Part shown: one piece after another, positions 40,713 through 49,110 of the stretch
Layout: the number at the start of each line of letters is the position of its first letter
Numbering within the stretch: position 1 is the stretch's first letter
Assembly (NCBI RefSeq): GCF_029360705.1
Contig: NZ_JARKMX010000008.1
Coordinates: 4,161,479 to 4,225,478, forward strand
Length of the DNA stretch: 64,000 nucleotides
Direction: 5' to 3'
Origin: Paraflavitalea pollutisoli
Lineage (GTDB): Bacteria > Bacteroidota > Bacteroidia > Chitinophagales > Chitinophagaceae
Made by a program: the position numbers and the translations under genes
Notes under the pieces: generated by a model
Seen by the model: the letters and a program-made list of their open reading frames with translations, nothing else
Told to the model about the DNA's origin: nothing
The model's database searches: none

Positions 40713-41855
40713 TTAGGTTTTCAAAACTTCTCTGGAAATAACCAGTTTCTGAATCTCAGAGGTACCTTCACCGATAGTACAGAGTTTACTATCGCGATAA
40801 TATTTTTCTACCGGAAAATCCTTGGTGTATCCATAGCCGCCAAATACCTGCACCGCATCATTCGCCACCTTTACCGCCACTTCACTCGCAAAGTATTTTG
40901 CCATGGCCGCCTCTTTCGTCATCGGATTGCCCCGCATCTTCAAATCGCAGGCCTGCAAGGTCAACAACTCTGCCGCCTCGATCTCCGTGGCCATATCTGC
41001 CAGTTTGAAGGAGATGCCCTGAAAATTGGAGATCGGCTGGTCAAACTGATAACGTTCTTTCGAGTATTGTACAGACGCTTCATACGCACCTTTGGCAATT
41101 CCCAGCGATAACGCTGCAATAGAGATCCTGCCACCATCCAATACCTTCAGCGACTGTTTGAATCCTGCGCCTACTTCCCCCAGCCTGTTGCTGTCGGGAA
41201 TGCGGCAGTTGTCAAATATCATTTCGGCCGTTTCACTGGCCCGCATACCGAGTTTGTTTTCTTTCTTGCCGCCGGAAAAGCCTGGCGTGCTTCGTTCTAC
41301 CAGAAAAGCGGTCGCGTTGTCTTTTGACCTTGGCTCGCCGGTCCGTGCTATGACCACGGCCAAATCCCCGCTCTTTCCATGTGTAATCCAGCATTTGGTG
41401 CCATTCAGCACCCAATGGTCACCATCCCGCACGGCCACCGTTTTCATATTACCTGCATCGCTGCCGGTATTAGGCTCGGTGAGCCCCCAGGCACCCAGCC
41501 ATTGGCCGGTCGCCAGTTTGGGAAGAAATTGTTGCTTTTGTTCCTCATTACCAAAGGCAAGAATATGCCCGGTACACAAGGAGTTGTGTGCAGCCACACT
41601 CAATCCGATCGACCCACACACTTTTCCGATCTCCTGCAGCACAGCTACATACTCAAAATACCCGAGGCCGGCCCCTTCATATTTCTCTGGAACCATTACC
41701 CCCATCAGTCCAAGCTTGCCCATTTCACGGAAAACTTGTAAAGGAAATTCCTGGCTTTCATCCCAGGTCATTACATAGGGCTTAATGTGTTGAAGCGCAA
41801 AGTCACGTGCAGTCTGAGCCACCTGCTGTGTCAATTCAGAAGTCTCGAAATTCAT
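40713..41855 (-). CDS. Acyl-CoA dehydrogenase
   Basis: A 380-residue FAD enzyme that introduces the alpha-beta double bond into acyl-CoA. Features in order: N-terminal helical domain (ELTQQVAQTARDFA), GLGYFEYVAVLQEIGKVCGSIGLSVAAH, FAD-binding WGLTEPNTGSDAGNMKT and CWITHGKSGDLAVVIA, and a C-terminal domain with VQVFGGYGYTKDFPVEKYYRD, then IGEGTSEIQ where the catalytic Glu of short-chain or butyryl-type enzymes is expected. I use ATG 41855 (MNFETSE); the open frame extends 7 codons further. The upstream region holds a perfect 14-bp palindrome at 41920-41933. Substrate chain length cannot be deduced. Confidence 0.93.
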   Translation of the reverse strand: MNFETSELTQQVAQTARDFALQHIKPYVMTWDESQEFPLQVFREMGKLGLMGVMVPEKYEGAGLGYFEYVAVLQEIGKVCGSIGLSVAAHNSLCTGHILAFGNEEQKQQFLPKLATGQWLGAWGLTEPNTGSDAGNMKTVAVRDGDHWVLNGTKCWITHGKSGDLAVVIARTGEPRSKDNATAFLVERSTPGFSGGKKENKLGMRASETAEMIFDNCRIPDSNRLGEVGAGFKQSLKVLDGGRISIAALSLGIAKGAYEASVQYSKERYQFDQPISNFQGISFKLADMATEIEAAELLTLQACDLKMRGNPMTKEAAMAKYFASEVAVKVANDAVQVFGGYGYTKDFPVEKYYRDSKLCTIGEGTSEIQKLVISREVLKT

Positions 41856-41919
41856 AAGATAAAATATCGTTGGCAAGAACCCTTAGAGGTTGATGCAATA
41901 TAATACTATTTTCCAGAAA

Positions 41920-41933
41920 CTAACAATTGTTAG
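41920..41933. promoter_or_regulatory. Perfect 14-bp palindrome upstream of the acyl-CoA dehydrogenase
   Basis: CTAACAATTGTTAG lies 65 bases before the acyl-CoA dehydrogenase ATG (minus strand), between that gene and the HhH gene. Palindromes of this shape are typical of TetR-family operators, including several that control fatty-acid degradation; no such regulator is encoded in the window. Confidence 0.5.
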
Positions 41934-41959
41934 CACTTTTTCGGGAGATTTATTTTAGC

Positions 41960-42991
41960 CTACCTGACCGTCAGGTAAGGCCTCATTTTCTCCAGGTTGT
42001 CTGGTGTCAAAATAGTTATCTGCAACAATTGATCCACAGCCTGGTAGGAGCCATGTTGTTCGCGGTAGCGCACAATGGCGTAGGCTTGTGACCGGCTGAT
42101 ATAAGGATGCTGGTCGAGCACATCAGCATCGGCGGTATTGATATTAATCGTGCGCAAGTCTGGTGCAGCACATTGGAGATGACTTCTGATGGCCTGAAAG
42201 GTTGAATCCGGGAGGCCATACGTTTCGCCGACCTGCTCTACTCCGTGAAAACCACCCAGTTTTTCGCGAAAATTGACAATGCGCGCGGCCAGTTTACTGC
42301 CAATACCCCAGAGCGCTATAAAAGCACTGGTATCTGCAGCATTGATATCTATGATGGCGGGGGCCGATCCACGAAACCTTGTACGTGACCTATCATTATC
42401 CCGGGGCCCGCCGTAAGATGAACCGACCGTCCTGGCAACTCCTGCTGTTCCCTCCGGTGCAGGGTAACGATTGACTGTCTGCCTGCCATCGCCACGATCA
42501 GCCAATGCTTTCGAATACGACTGATCATTTTCGGGTATCATAACATAGGGGATCAATCGCGATGCCTCTTCTTTGGCAAGACCATAGATCTTGTATAAAT
42601 CTTCCGGACGGCGAAACTTTCCGCCATGCGACACATAATTGCGTATAGTCTTCGCAGTACGTGACCGAACGCCCAGGCGTTCCCAGTCCGCAGCCGGCAA
42701 TGTATTGGGATCAAAAGGGAAGAGCGATGCCATCCGCGGCTCTTCCTGTTCGGTATAACCGCCATCATGCCCGTAAGCGGCCAATAATGAATCTGACGCA
42801 GGTGTATGCCCGCCTTCTAATTTGGCCAGCTGTGCGCGTAGTTGCTCGAAATTGGCATTGTCGACCTCCATCACGGGCGAGGGAAGAAAGGATGGGATGA
42901 TAATGGTCGCAATGATGAGACACACCAACACAATGATGCCTGTGCGCTCTTTCCGGGTGTAGCTGAAGAAGCCCTTGTGGTGTTTTTTCAT
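41960..42991 (-). CDS. Membrane-anchored helix-hairpin-helix (ComEA-like) protein
   Basis: A 343-residue protein with one N-terminal membrane helix (RTGIIVLVCLIIATIIIPSFL, about 17-37), after a basic cytoplasmic start (MKKHHKGFFSYTRKE). Three helix-hairpin-helix segments follow: about 95-145 (DPNTLPAADWERLGV, GGKFRRPEDLYKIYGL), about 215-265 (IDINAADTSAFIALWGIGSKLAARIVNFREKLGGF) and about 285-343 (ININTADADVLDQHPYISRSQAYAIVRYREQHG). ComEA-like HhH domains bind double-stranded DNA at the cell envelope; the middle linker is Arg/Gly/Ser-rich. A role in DNA uptake is possible but no com genes lie nearby. Confidence 0.88.
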   Translation of the reverse strand: MKKHHKGFFSYTRKERTGIIVLVCLIIATIIIPSFLPSPVMEVDNANFEQLRAQLAKLEGGHTPASDSLLAAYGHDGGYTEQEEPRMASLFPFDPNTLPAADWERLGVRSRTAKTIRNYVSHGGKFRRPEDLYKIYGLAKEEASRLIPYVMIPENDQSYSKALADRGDGRQTVNRYPAPEGTAGVARTVGSSYGGPRDNDRSRTRFRGSAPAIIDINAADTSAFIALWGIGSKLAARIVNFREKLGGFHGVEQVGETYGLPDSTFQAIRSHLQCAAPDLRTININTADADVLDQHPYISRSQAYAIVRYREQHGSYQAVDQLLQITILTPDNLEKMRPYLTVR

Positions 42992-43055
42992 AGTACAAGA
43001 TGACCGGAGGCCTGTTACAGACGGCCCGGTATCTAATACATACGATGAAATCGAA

Positions 43056-43832
43056 TTATAGATTTAGTACAAGGCCGTCATAACTCAAATGTATTCCCGC
43101 AGGCAGTTCTTTTTCCACGTCGGCATGCTTGCCCATCTGATGGCTCATATGCGTAAAATACGTTTGTGGCACCTGCAAGTCCTGCGCCACGGCAATTCCT
43201 TCCGAAAGACTATAATGGGAAATGTGTTGTTCTTTGCGCAGCGTGTTCAATACAAGCACCTCGCTGCCACGTATCTTGTCTTTTTCCACTTCTTCAATTC
43301 GATTAGCATCAGTGATATACGCGAAAGGCCCAAAGCGAAAACCCAATACGGGCATTTTCAGGTGCCATACATTGATGGGCATCACTTCGATATCGCCCAC
43401 CATGAAGGGGCTGCCATCGATGGTGTTCAGCTGTATCTCCGGCACACCCGGATAACGCGTTTCATAAAAAGCGTAAGGAAATTCGCGGATGATCACTTCC
43501 TGCGTCATTTCATTCGCATATACTTTCATCGGCTGCTGCTGGAAGAAATTGTAGGCACGCACATCATCCAATCCAGCCACGTGATCTTTGTGAGGATGGG
43601 TGAAAACGATTGCGTCGAGGTGCTTCACATTCGACCGTAACATCTGGTACCGGAAATCGGGGCCCGTGTCTACCACCAGCGTGGTATGGGCAGATTGAAC
43701 CAGGATGCTTGACCGTAGCCGCTTGTCTTTGGCATCGGGCGACTGGCACACCGGGCACTCGCAGGCGATCATGGGCACACCACTGCTGGTGCCGGTACCT
43801 AAGAACGTGATTTTTAAGGAAGGATAACTCAC
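43056..43832 (-). CDS. PhnP-like MBL-fold metal-dependent hydrolase
   Basis: A 258-residue metallo-beta-lactamase-fold enzyme. The start ITFLGTGTSSGVPMIACECPVC carries a Cys pair as in PhnP-type proteins. The metal-binding motif is HPHKDHVAGLDD (HxHxDH), with further ligands in ITDAN and the C-terminal FTHMSHQMG. Such enzymes hydrolyse cyclic phosphodiesters or similar small molecules; the substrate here is not known. It follows the small gene at 43857-44138 with a 24-base gap and is probably co-transcribed with it. Confidence 0.88.
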   Translation of the reverse strand: MSYPSLKITFLGTGTSSGVPMIACECPVCQSPDAKDKRLRSSILVQSAHTTLVVDTGPDFRYQMLRSNVKHLDAIVFTHPHKDHVAGLDDVRAYNFFQQQPMKVYANEMTQEVIIREFPYAFYETRYPGVPEIQLNTIDGSPFMVGDIEVMPINVWHLKMPVLGFRFGPFAYITDANRIEEVEKDKIRGSEVLVLNTLRKEQHISHYSLSEGIAVAQDLQVPQTYFTHMSHQMGKHADVEKELPAGIHLSYDGLVLNL

Positions 43833-43856
43833 GCGTTAAAAATACGGAGTTTGCGG

Positions 43857-44138
43857 TTATTTCTCGGCCGCCAGGGCCGCAGCCCGGACCAATACATCGT
43901 CATACGTACGGCGTACCTCTGTAGACAATACATCCGGCTCGATATTCAACTGAGGAATAAGATCGATCAGGGTATTGATACGCCCTTCGAGTTGGAGAAA
44001 CTTGTTCAGCACGACTACCTTCTTCGCTTCAAGGATGCAGTAGCCACTCTGGAAATTGCCCCGCTCATAACGCACCACATATTCTACCTCATCGAGGATA
44101 CGTTCAATTTTATCTAATGTATTCTGGGTATATTTCAT
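43857..44138 (-). CDS. Small conserved helical protein, unknown function
   Basis: A 93-residue protein starting at ATG 44138 (MKYTQNTLDKIERILDEVEYVV). The frame is open 18 codons further up but contains the promoter. It reads as helix-strand-helix: after RYERGNFQSGYCILEAKKVVVLNKF there is a Leu-rich helix (LEGRINTLIDLIPQL) and a final helix ending AAALAAEK. It has no leader or membrane helix. I recognise the shape from other Bacteroidota genomes as a conserved hypothetical protein but know no function. An exact -7 element TAATTTTG lies just upstream. Confidence 0.75.
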   Translation of the reverse strand: MKYTQNTLDKIERILDEVEYVVRYERGNFQSGYCILEAKKVVVLNKFLQLEGRINTLIDLIPQLNIEPDVLSTEVRRTYDDVLVRAAALAAEK

Positions 44139-44161
44139 AGTTGTACTACCAAATTCACTAA

Positions 44162-44169
44162 CAAAATTA
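44162..44169 (-). promoter_or_regulatory. -7 element of the 43857-44138 gene
   Basis: On the minus strand TAATTTTG is an exact TAnnTTTG match 23 bases before the ATG. No clear -33 TTG was identified. Confidence 0.5.
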
Positions 44170-44364
44170 GCCAAATGTCTGCCCTTCCCCATTTACGGTC
44201 CATTATTGTTTTCCACACATGGTGGACAGAAAATCAGGCACTTTTGAACAATAATAGATTCAAATACCCTGCCATAGCAAGACGCCCCGGCTACCCGCCA
44301 GGTTGCTTTGGCCGGGTCACCGACCTCATTTAGCTCCATTTTAGCGCTGCAGGTCCTTAAAAGC

Positions 44365-45921
44365 TTATTTGGTGGTCATCTTGATCACCGGAATGATCAT
44401 TTCCTCCAGGCTTATCCCGCCGTGCTGAAAGGTGTTGCGGTAGTAATTGACGTAGTAATTGTAATTGTTCGGGTAACACAGGAAAAGATCCTCCTTGGCG
44501 AATATGTAGGAAGAGTTGACCGTTGGCACCGGCAACCCCGCCTCTTTGGGATCGCGGAAGGCCAACACTTCTTTTTGCTCGTAATGGAGGTTCCGGCCAT
44601 GTTTATAGCGAAGGTTGGTGGTCGTTTGCTTGTCACCGATCACTTTCGACGGGGTCTTTACCCGTACACTGCCATGATCGGTTGCCAGGACGATATTGAT
44701 CTTCTTATCGGCAATCTTCTTCAGCGCCTGGTGCAGCGGCGAATGCTCGAACCAGCTGCGGGTTACCGAGCGATAACTGGTCTCGTCGCCAGCCAATTCC
44801 TTCAGCACCTCCATTTCCGTTCGGGCATGGCTCAGCATATCGACGAAATTATACACGATCACATTCAGGTCATTGACCAGCAGGTTATGGATATTATTGA
44901 CCAGCTCCTGGCCGGCCTGATTGTTCAATATCTTGGTGTAGGAGAACCGCACATCTTCCCGCTTCAGGCGTTTCAATTGCGCCCGGAGAAACTCTTCCTC
45001 AAACAGGTTCTTTCCGCCTTCCTCATCGTCGTTCTTCCATTGCTGCGGGAAATTCTTCTCGATCTCCATCGGTAGTAATCCGGCGAAGATCGCATTGCGG
45101 GCATACTGTGTAGCGGTGGGTAATATGCTGTAAAAGCTCTCTTCTTCCAGGATTCGGAAGCTTTCGGCAAAAATGGGCTGAATGGCCTTCCATTGGTCGA
45201 ACCGAAGGTTGTCGATCAACAGGAAAAAAGTGGGCGTACCCTTCTCCACATGCGGCATCACCTTGTACTTAAACAGGGTATGCGACATCACCGGCTGCTC
45301 CACCGCTTTGGGGTGCAGCCATTTGGCGTAGTTCTTCGAAATAAACTTGAAGAACTCGTTGTTGGCCTCACTTTTCTGGGTTTGGAATACCTCCTGCATC
45401 TCGGGACTGTCACTCTTCTCCATTTCCAGCTCCCAGTACACGAGTTTCTTGTACAGCTCCATCCATTCGTTGTAATCGGGGCTGCTGTTGAGCGCCATGA
45501 ACAGGTTGCGGAACTGTTGCTGATAGGAAGAGGTCGTTTTCTCTGCCACCAGCCTCTTATTATCGATGATCTTTTTCAGGCTGAGTAATACCTGGTTGGG
45601 ATTGACCGGTTTGATCAGGTAGTCGGCGATCTGGCTGCCGATGGCCTCATCCATCAGGTTTTCTGTTTCATTCTTGGTGATCATGACGATTGGGATCTGC
45701 TGGTTCACTTCTTTGATCTTGGCGATCGTTTCCAGCCCCGTGATACCCGGCATGGTTTCATCGAGCAGCACTACATCCACATAATTATCCCGGACAAAAT
45801 CTACTGCGTCAAAACCGTTCGTCAACGCACTCACCTCGTATCCCTTGTTCTGGAGAAACAGGATCTGCGATTGTAAACTTTCAATTTCATCATCCACCCA
45901 GAGTATCTTTCCTAATGCCAT
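44365..45921 (-). CDS. porX: PorX, response regulator with PglZ phosphatase domain controlling type IX secretion
   Basis: A 518-residue protein, the same length as characterised PorX. The receiver domain (1-120) has phospho-acceptor D54 (VVLLDETMPG) and K104 (YLIKPVN). A helical linker follows, then a PglZ alkaline-phosphatase-like domain (about 210-518) with metal-binding segments FFLLIDNLRFDQW, LPTATQYARNAIFAGLLP, FVDMLSH and VLATDHGSVRV. PorX works with the kinase PorY and, in Porphyromonas, with an ECF sigma factor to turn on T9SS genes; it also cleaves nucleotide messengers. Neither porY nor sigP is in the window. The start ATG at 45921 gives the expected MALGKILWVDDE. Confidence 0.95.
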   Translation of the reverse strand: MALGKILWVDDEIESLQSQILFLQNKGYEVSALTNGFDAVDFVRDNYVDVVLLDETMPGITGLETIAKIKEVNQQIPIVMITKNETENLMDEAIGSQIADYLIKPVNPNQVLLSLKKIIDNKRLVAEKTTSSYQQQFRNLFMALNSSPDYNEWMELYKKLVYWELEMEKSDSPEMQEVFQTQKSEANNEFFKFISKNYAKWLHPKAVEQPVMSHTLFKYKVMPHVEKGTPTFFLLIDNLRFDQWKAIQPIFAESFRILEEESFYSILPTATQYARNAIFAGLLPMEIEKNFPQQWKNDDEEGGKNLFEEEFLRAQLKRLKREDVRFSYTKILNNQAGQELVNNIHNLLVNDLNVIVYNFVDMLSHARTEMEVLKELAGDETSYRSVTRSWFEHSPLHQALKKIADKKINIVLATDHGSVRVKTPSKVIGDKQTTTNLRYKHGRNLHYEQKEVLAFRDPKEAGLPVPTVNSSYIFAKEDLFLCYPNNYNYYVNYYRNTFQHGGISLEEMIIPVIKMTTK

Positions 45922-46035
45922 GTAAAATTTTTAATTGATGTGGTTGTGTTTTTGGTGATCTGCCCTGCCGCTGCAATTAGGAAGCCAACATTTACCGTTA
46001 TGCCTCCCTCCTTTCCGTCTAAAATACATTATTCC

Positions 46036-46063
46036 TTGAGCAATCAGTTAATATGTACTTTTG
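46036..46063 (+). promoter_or_regulatory. Promoter of the HD-lpxD operon
   Basis: TTG (46036-46038), a 17-base spacer, and TACTTTTG (46056-46063) match the Bacteroidota consensus exactly, 44 bases before the HD gene. Confidence 0.7.
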
Positions 46064-46107
46064 TTAGCACCTTTTAGCAGGAATTTTAACAAAACAGCAA
46101 GCAGCGA

Positions 46108-47328
46108 ATGGCATCCTTATTCAGAAAGATCATTAATGACCCGGTGTACGGCTTTATTACCATCGATCATCCTTTGATATTTAAGGTGATAGCGCACCCC
46201 TGGTACCAGCGCCTTCGCCGTATTCACCAAATGGCTTTTGCTCAATTGGTGTATCCAGGTGCCGTACATACCCGACTTCACCACTCATTGGGCGCTTACC
46301 ACCTCATGTGCAATGCGCTGCACGAACTCAAAAACAAAGGCGTCGACATTAACCCCGAGGAAGAAGTAGCAGCCAAGATCGCCATTCTGTTGCACGACAT
46401 CGGCCATGGCCCCTACTCGCATGCCCTGGAAAACAAACTGCTCAAAGGCATCCACCACGAAACCATTTCCATCAAGATCATGGAGGTGCTCAATCGTGAG
46501 CTGGAGGGGGCACTCAGTCTCGCCATCGATATATTTACGAATAAATACCCCAAACCGTTTCTTCACCAGCTGATCTCCGGGCAACTCGATGTAGACCGGA
46601 TGGATTACCTCACCCGCGACAGCTTTTTTACAGGCGTATCGGAAGGCGTGATCGGTTACGACCGCATCCTGAAAATGCTCACGGTACACCATAACGAGCT
46701 GATGGTGGAAGAAAAAGCCGTTTACTCCATCGAGAAATTCCTGGTGTCCCGCCGCCTTATGTACTGGCAGGTGTACCTGCACAAAACGGTACTGGGTGCC
46801 GAGAAAATGCTGGTAAAGATCGTGGAGCGTGCCCAGGAGCTGATCCAACGGGGTATTGCCGTGAAATCAACCTCTGCCGTATTCGACTTTTTCCTGCAAA
46901 ATCACGATAAGGTCACTTCTATTGAAGACCACCTGGAGCAGTTTTGCCTGCTGGACGATTACGATGTGCTGAGCACCATCAAAAACTGGATCTTCCATGA
47001 AGATGTGGTACTGGCCAAACTCTGCCAATGCCTTGTCACCCGACGTTTATTAAAAGTTAAATTGTCGGCTACCCCCTTCGACGAGGCCTGGATCGCCGAA
47101 CTACGGAACAGGATTTGCCGCGAGATGCAGTTAGAAGAGCGCGATTGTCACTATTTCGTGTTCGGTGGGGTGGCGGAAAACACTACGTATGATCCGAAAG
47201 AAGAGAAGATAAACATCCTGTTTAAGGATGGAACAGCAACGGATATCTCCCGGGTCGACAATGCACTGATACATCAAACGCTGGCCAGCCCCGTGAAAAA
47301 ATATTACATTTGTTACTTGAATTCTTAA
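46108..47328 (+). CDS. HD-domain phosphohydrolase (dNTPase-like)
   Basis: A 406-residue HD superfamily protein. It begins MASLFRKIINDPVYGFITIDHPL, and metal ligands are expected in RRIHQMAFAQLVYPGAVHTRLHHSLG, the HD motif LLHDIGHGPYSHALE and the later QLDVDRMDYLTRDSFFTG. This matches SAMHD1-like dNTP triphosphohydrolase-type proteins found upstream of lpxD in Bacteroidota, though substrate is unproven. lpxD starts 9 bases after its stop, so the two are co-transcribed from an exact promoter at 46036-46063. Confidence 0.9.
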   Translation: MASLFRKIINDPVYGFITIDHPLIFKVIAHPWYQRLRRIHQMAFAQLVYPGAVHTRLHHSLGAYHLMCNALHELKNKGVDINPEEEVAAKIAILLHDIGHGPYSHALENKLLKGIHHETISIKIMEVLNRELEGALSLAIDIFTNKYPKPFLHQLISGQLDVDRMDYLTRDSFFTGVSEGVIGYDRILKMLTVHHNELMVEEKAVYSIEKFLVSRRLMYWQVYLHKTVLGAEKMLVKIVERAQELIQRGIAVKSTSAVFDFFLQNHDKVTSIEDHLEQFCLLDDYDVLSTIKNWIFHEDVVLAKLCQCLVTRRLLKVKLSATPFDEAWIAELRNRICREMQLEERDCHYFVFGGVAENTTYDPKEEKINILFKDGTATDISRVDNALIHQTLASPVKKYYICYLNS

Positions 47329-47337
47329 AATACACAC

Positions 47338-48384
47338 ATGCAATTCACGGCAGCACAGATAGCCATGCTCATAAACGCAACCGTCGAAGGCGACGCCAAC
47401 GCTGCGGTAGCAACTTTCAGTAAGATCGAAGAAGCACAAGCTGGCCAACTTGCTTTTCTGGCCAATCCCAAATACGAAGATTACCTGTACACCACAGGCG
47501 CCTCGATAGTAATCGTCAACGCATCACTGGAACTCAAGCAGCCGGTACAGGCTACCCTGCTTCGCGTGCCCGATGCGTACACCGCCTTTGCCACCCTGTT
47601 GTCCAAATACCAGGAGGTAATGACACAGCAAATGGTGGGCATTCAGGAACCCAGTTATATTGCCAAGTCGGCCAAACTGGGAGAAAACATTTTCATAGGT
47701 GCTTTCAGTTATATCGGAGAGAACGTTACACTTGGCAATAATGTCAAAATATACCCCCAGGCCTTTGTAGGCAACAATGTAAAGTTGGGCGACAATACGA
47801 TCGTACACCCCGGTGTGAAGATCTACCATGACTGCTGGATCGGCAAAAACGTGACGATCCATTCCGGCACTGTAGTTGGCAGTGATGGATTTGGCTTTGC
47901 CCCCCAGGCTGATGGAAGTTTCAAAAAGGTACCGCAGATCGGGAATGTAGTGGTAGAAGACTTTGTAGAGATTGGCGCTAACGCAACCATCGATCGCGCG
48001 ACTATGGGCTCCACCCTCATCAAAACTGGCGCGAAACTTGACAACCTGATCCAGATCGCGCACAACGTGGAAGTGGGTACCAATACCGTGATCGCTGCGC
48101 AGGCAGGCGTGAGTGGTAGTACCAAACTGGGCAATAACGTATTGATTGGCGGACAGGCGGGCATCGTGGGTCACCTTTTCATTGCCGATGGCGCCAAGAT
48201 CAATGCCCAAAGCGGTGTGAGCAAGTCGATCAAAACCCCCAATACGGCTGTAACAGGCTCTCCCGCCTTTGATTATACCAGCACCCTACGCAGCCAGGCC
48301 CTGAGCCGCAACCTGCCTGAAATGGAACGCCGGATCAAAGAACTGGAAAAACTCGTGCAACAGCTACTGGCCGAAAAGGTCTAG
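47338..48384 (+). CDS. lpxD: UDP-3-O-acylglucosamine N-acyltransferase
   Basis: A 348-residue lipid A enzyme that adds the N-linked acyl chain. The N-terminal uridine-binding domain (about 1-105) is followed by a left-handed beta-helix of hexapeptide repeats (about 110-300; LGENIFIGAFSYIGENVTLGNNVKIYPQ) and a C-terminal helix (EMERRIKELEKLVQQLLAEKV). The catalytic His is expected in the VEVGTNTVIA/QIAHN segment. It is coupled to the HD gene upstream (9 bases). The terminator at 48486-48520 ends the transcript before lpxC-fabZ. Confidence 0.96.
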   Translation: MQFTAAQIAMLINATVEGDANAAVATFSKIEEAQAGQLAFLANPKYEDYLYTTGASIVIVNASLELKQPVQATLLRVPDAYTAFATLLSKYQEVMTQQMVGIQEPSYIAKSAKLGENIFIGAFSYIGENVTLGNNVKIYPQAFVGNNVKLGDNTIVHPGVKIYHDCWIGKNVTIHSGTVVGSDGFGFAPQADGSFKKVPQIGNVVVEDFVEIGANATIDRATMGSTLIKTGAKLDNLIQIAHNVEVGTNTVIAAQAGVSGSTKLGNNVLIGGQAGIVGHLFIADGAKINAQSGVSKSIKTPNTAVTGSPAFDYTSTLRSQALSRNLPEMERRIKELEKLVQQLLAEKV

Positions 48385-48400
48385 TTGACTGAGCTTAACG

Positions 48401-48444
48401 AGACCTTACAGGGACCTTATAGAGACCTTATAGAGACATTGCTC
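48401..48444. repeat. Array of four 11-bp units after lpxD
   Basis: AGACCTTACAG (48401), GGACCTTATAG (48412), AGACCTTATAG (48423) and a weaker AGACATTGCTC (48434) follow without gaps, 16 bases past the lpxD stop and before its terminator, so they lie in the 3' untranslated region. Confidence 0.75.
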
Positions 48445-48485
48445 CTCATCGAACACCGATCAGATTACTATACATCTTATACCAG

Positions 48486-48520
48486 ACAGGGGTAGCCAGC
48501 CGGCTACCCCTGTTTCGTTT
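48486..48520 (+). terminator. Rho-independent terminator of the HD-lpxD operon
   Basis: A 12-bp perfect stem, ACAGGGGTAGCC (48486-48497) with GGCTACCCCTGT (48502-48513), has a 4-base loop and is followed by TTCGTTT. The T-run is interrupted but the stem is strong. Confidence 0.85.
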
Positions 48521-49080
48521 AGGGCCTGATGGCGAGCATGCCTTCGCGCTGGCCTCCAACCTATCAATGCCCACCTGATTCATACCTGCTTCCCGAATTG
48601 TATATGGACAGCAATCGCTAGGCTCCAGGCACTCAGCCGGGTCTTCTTCGACTATATTTCCCAAAAATAGACAAGCCTGGCCAGACCCTAGCCAGACCCT
48701 AGCTGGACCCTGGCCAGATTCTGGCTATTCCCAACACGGGAAAGAGCCGTTCCGACGATCAGGTGAAGCAGCCCGGACGCTGCGCAGCGTCAACAATATA
48801 GCTTCCAGAATGCCTTATCCAATCCAACACCCGCCAGCCTCCGCCAAGAGCCTGCCTGCTTTGGCCAAAGCCGCCTGTGATGCCTTATCCAGCCCAATTC
48901 TGGCCCCAGTCCAGCCAGCCGCCTGCCTGCTTTGGCCCAACCCGCCTACTTTGCCCCCCCGCCCAAAGCCCCGCGCCGCCTATGCCGTCGGCAAACACCC
49001 TGGTAGAATGAACCCGCTTCATTAACAACCGATTATAGTATTCTCTTGCACAAATCGGGCATGGCAATTAAACTTTCTGT
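48521..49080. other. Gene-free repeat-rich insert between lpxD and lpxC-fabZ
   Basis: No credible gene is present. Besides the 11-bp array at 48677-48731, there is a repeated segment GCCTGCCTGCTTTGGCC at 48850-48866 and 48921-48937 and ATGCCTTATCCA near 48830 and 48880. From about 48800 to 49000 the plus strand is pyrimidine- and C-rich. The final part is AT-rich promoter DNA. Confidence 0.6.
48677..48731. repeat. Array of five 11-bp units
   Basis: CTGGCCAGACC (48677), CTAGCCAGACC (48688), CTAGCTGGACC (48699), CTGGCCAGATT (48710) and CTGGCTATTCC (48721) follow in exact 11-bp register. Unit sequence differs from the arrays at 10748 and 48401, but the period is the same. Confidence 0.8.
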
Positions 49081-49088
49081 TATCTTTG
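49081..49088 (+). promoter_or_regulatory. -7 element of lpxC-fabZ
   Basis: TATCTTTG is an exact TAnnTTTG match 22 bases before the start codon. The nearest TTG (49046-49048) is 32 bases away, too far for a normal -33. Confidence 0.55.
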
Positions 49089-49110
49089 CGCGATCCTTTA
49101 AAAAACTCGA

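Noticed and set aside
48800-48960. CRISPR array from the repeated GCCTGCCTGC segments
   Set aside because: Only two copies, irregular spacing, no cas genes; simple direct repeats.
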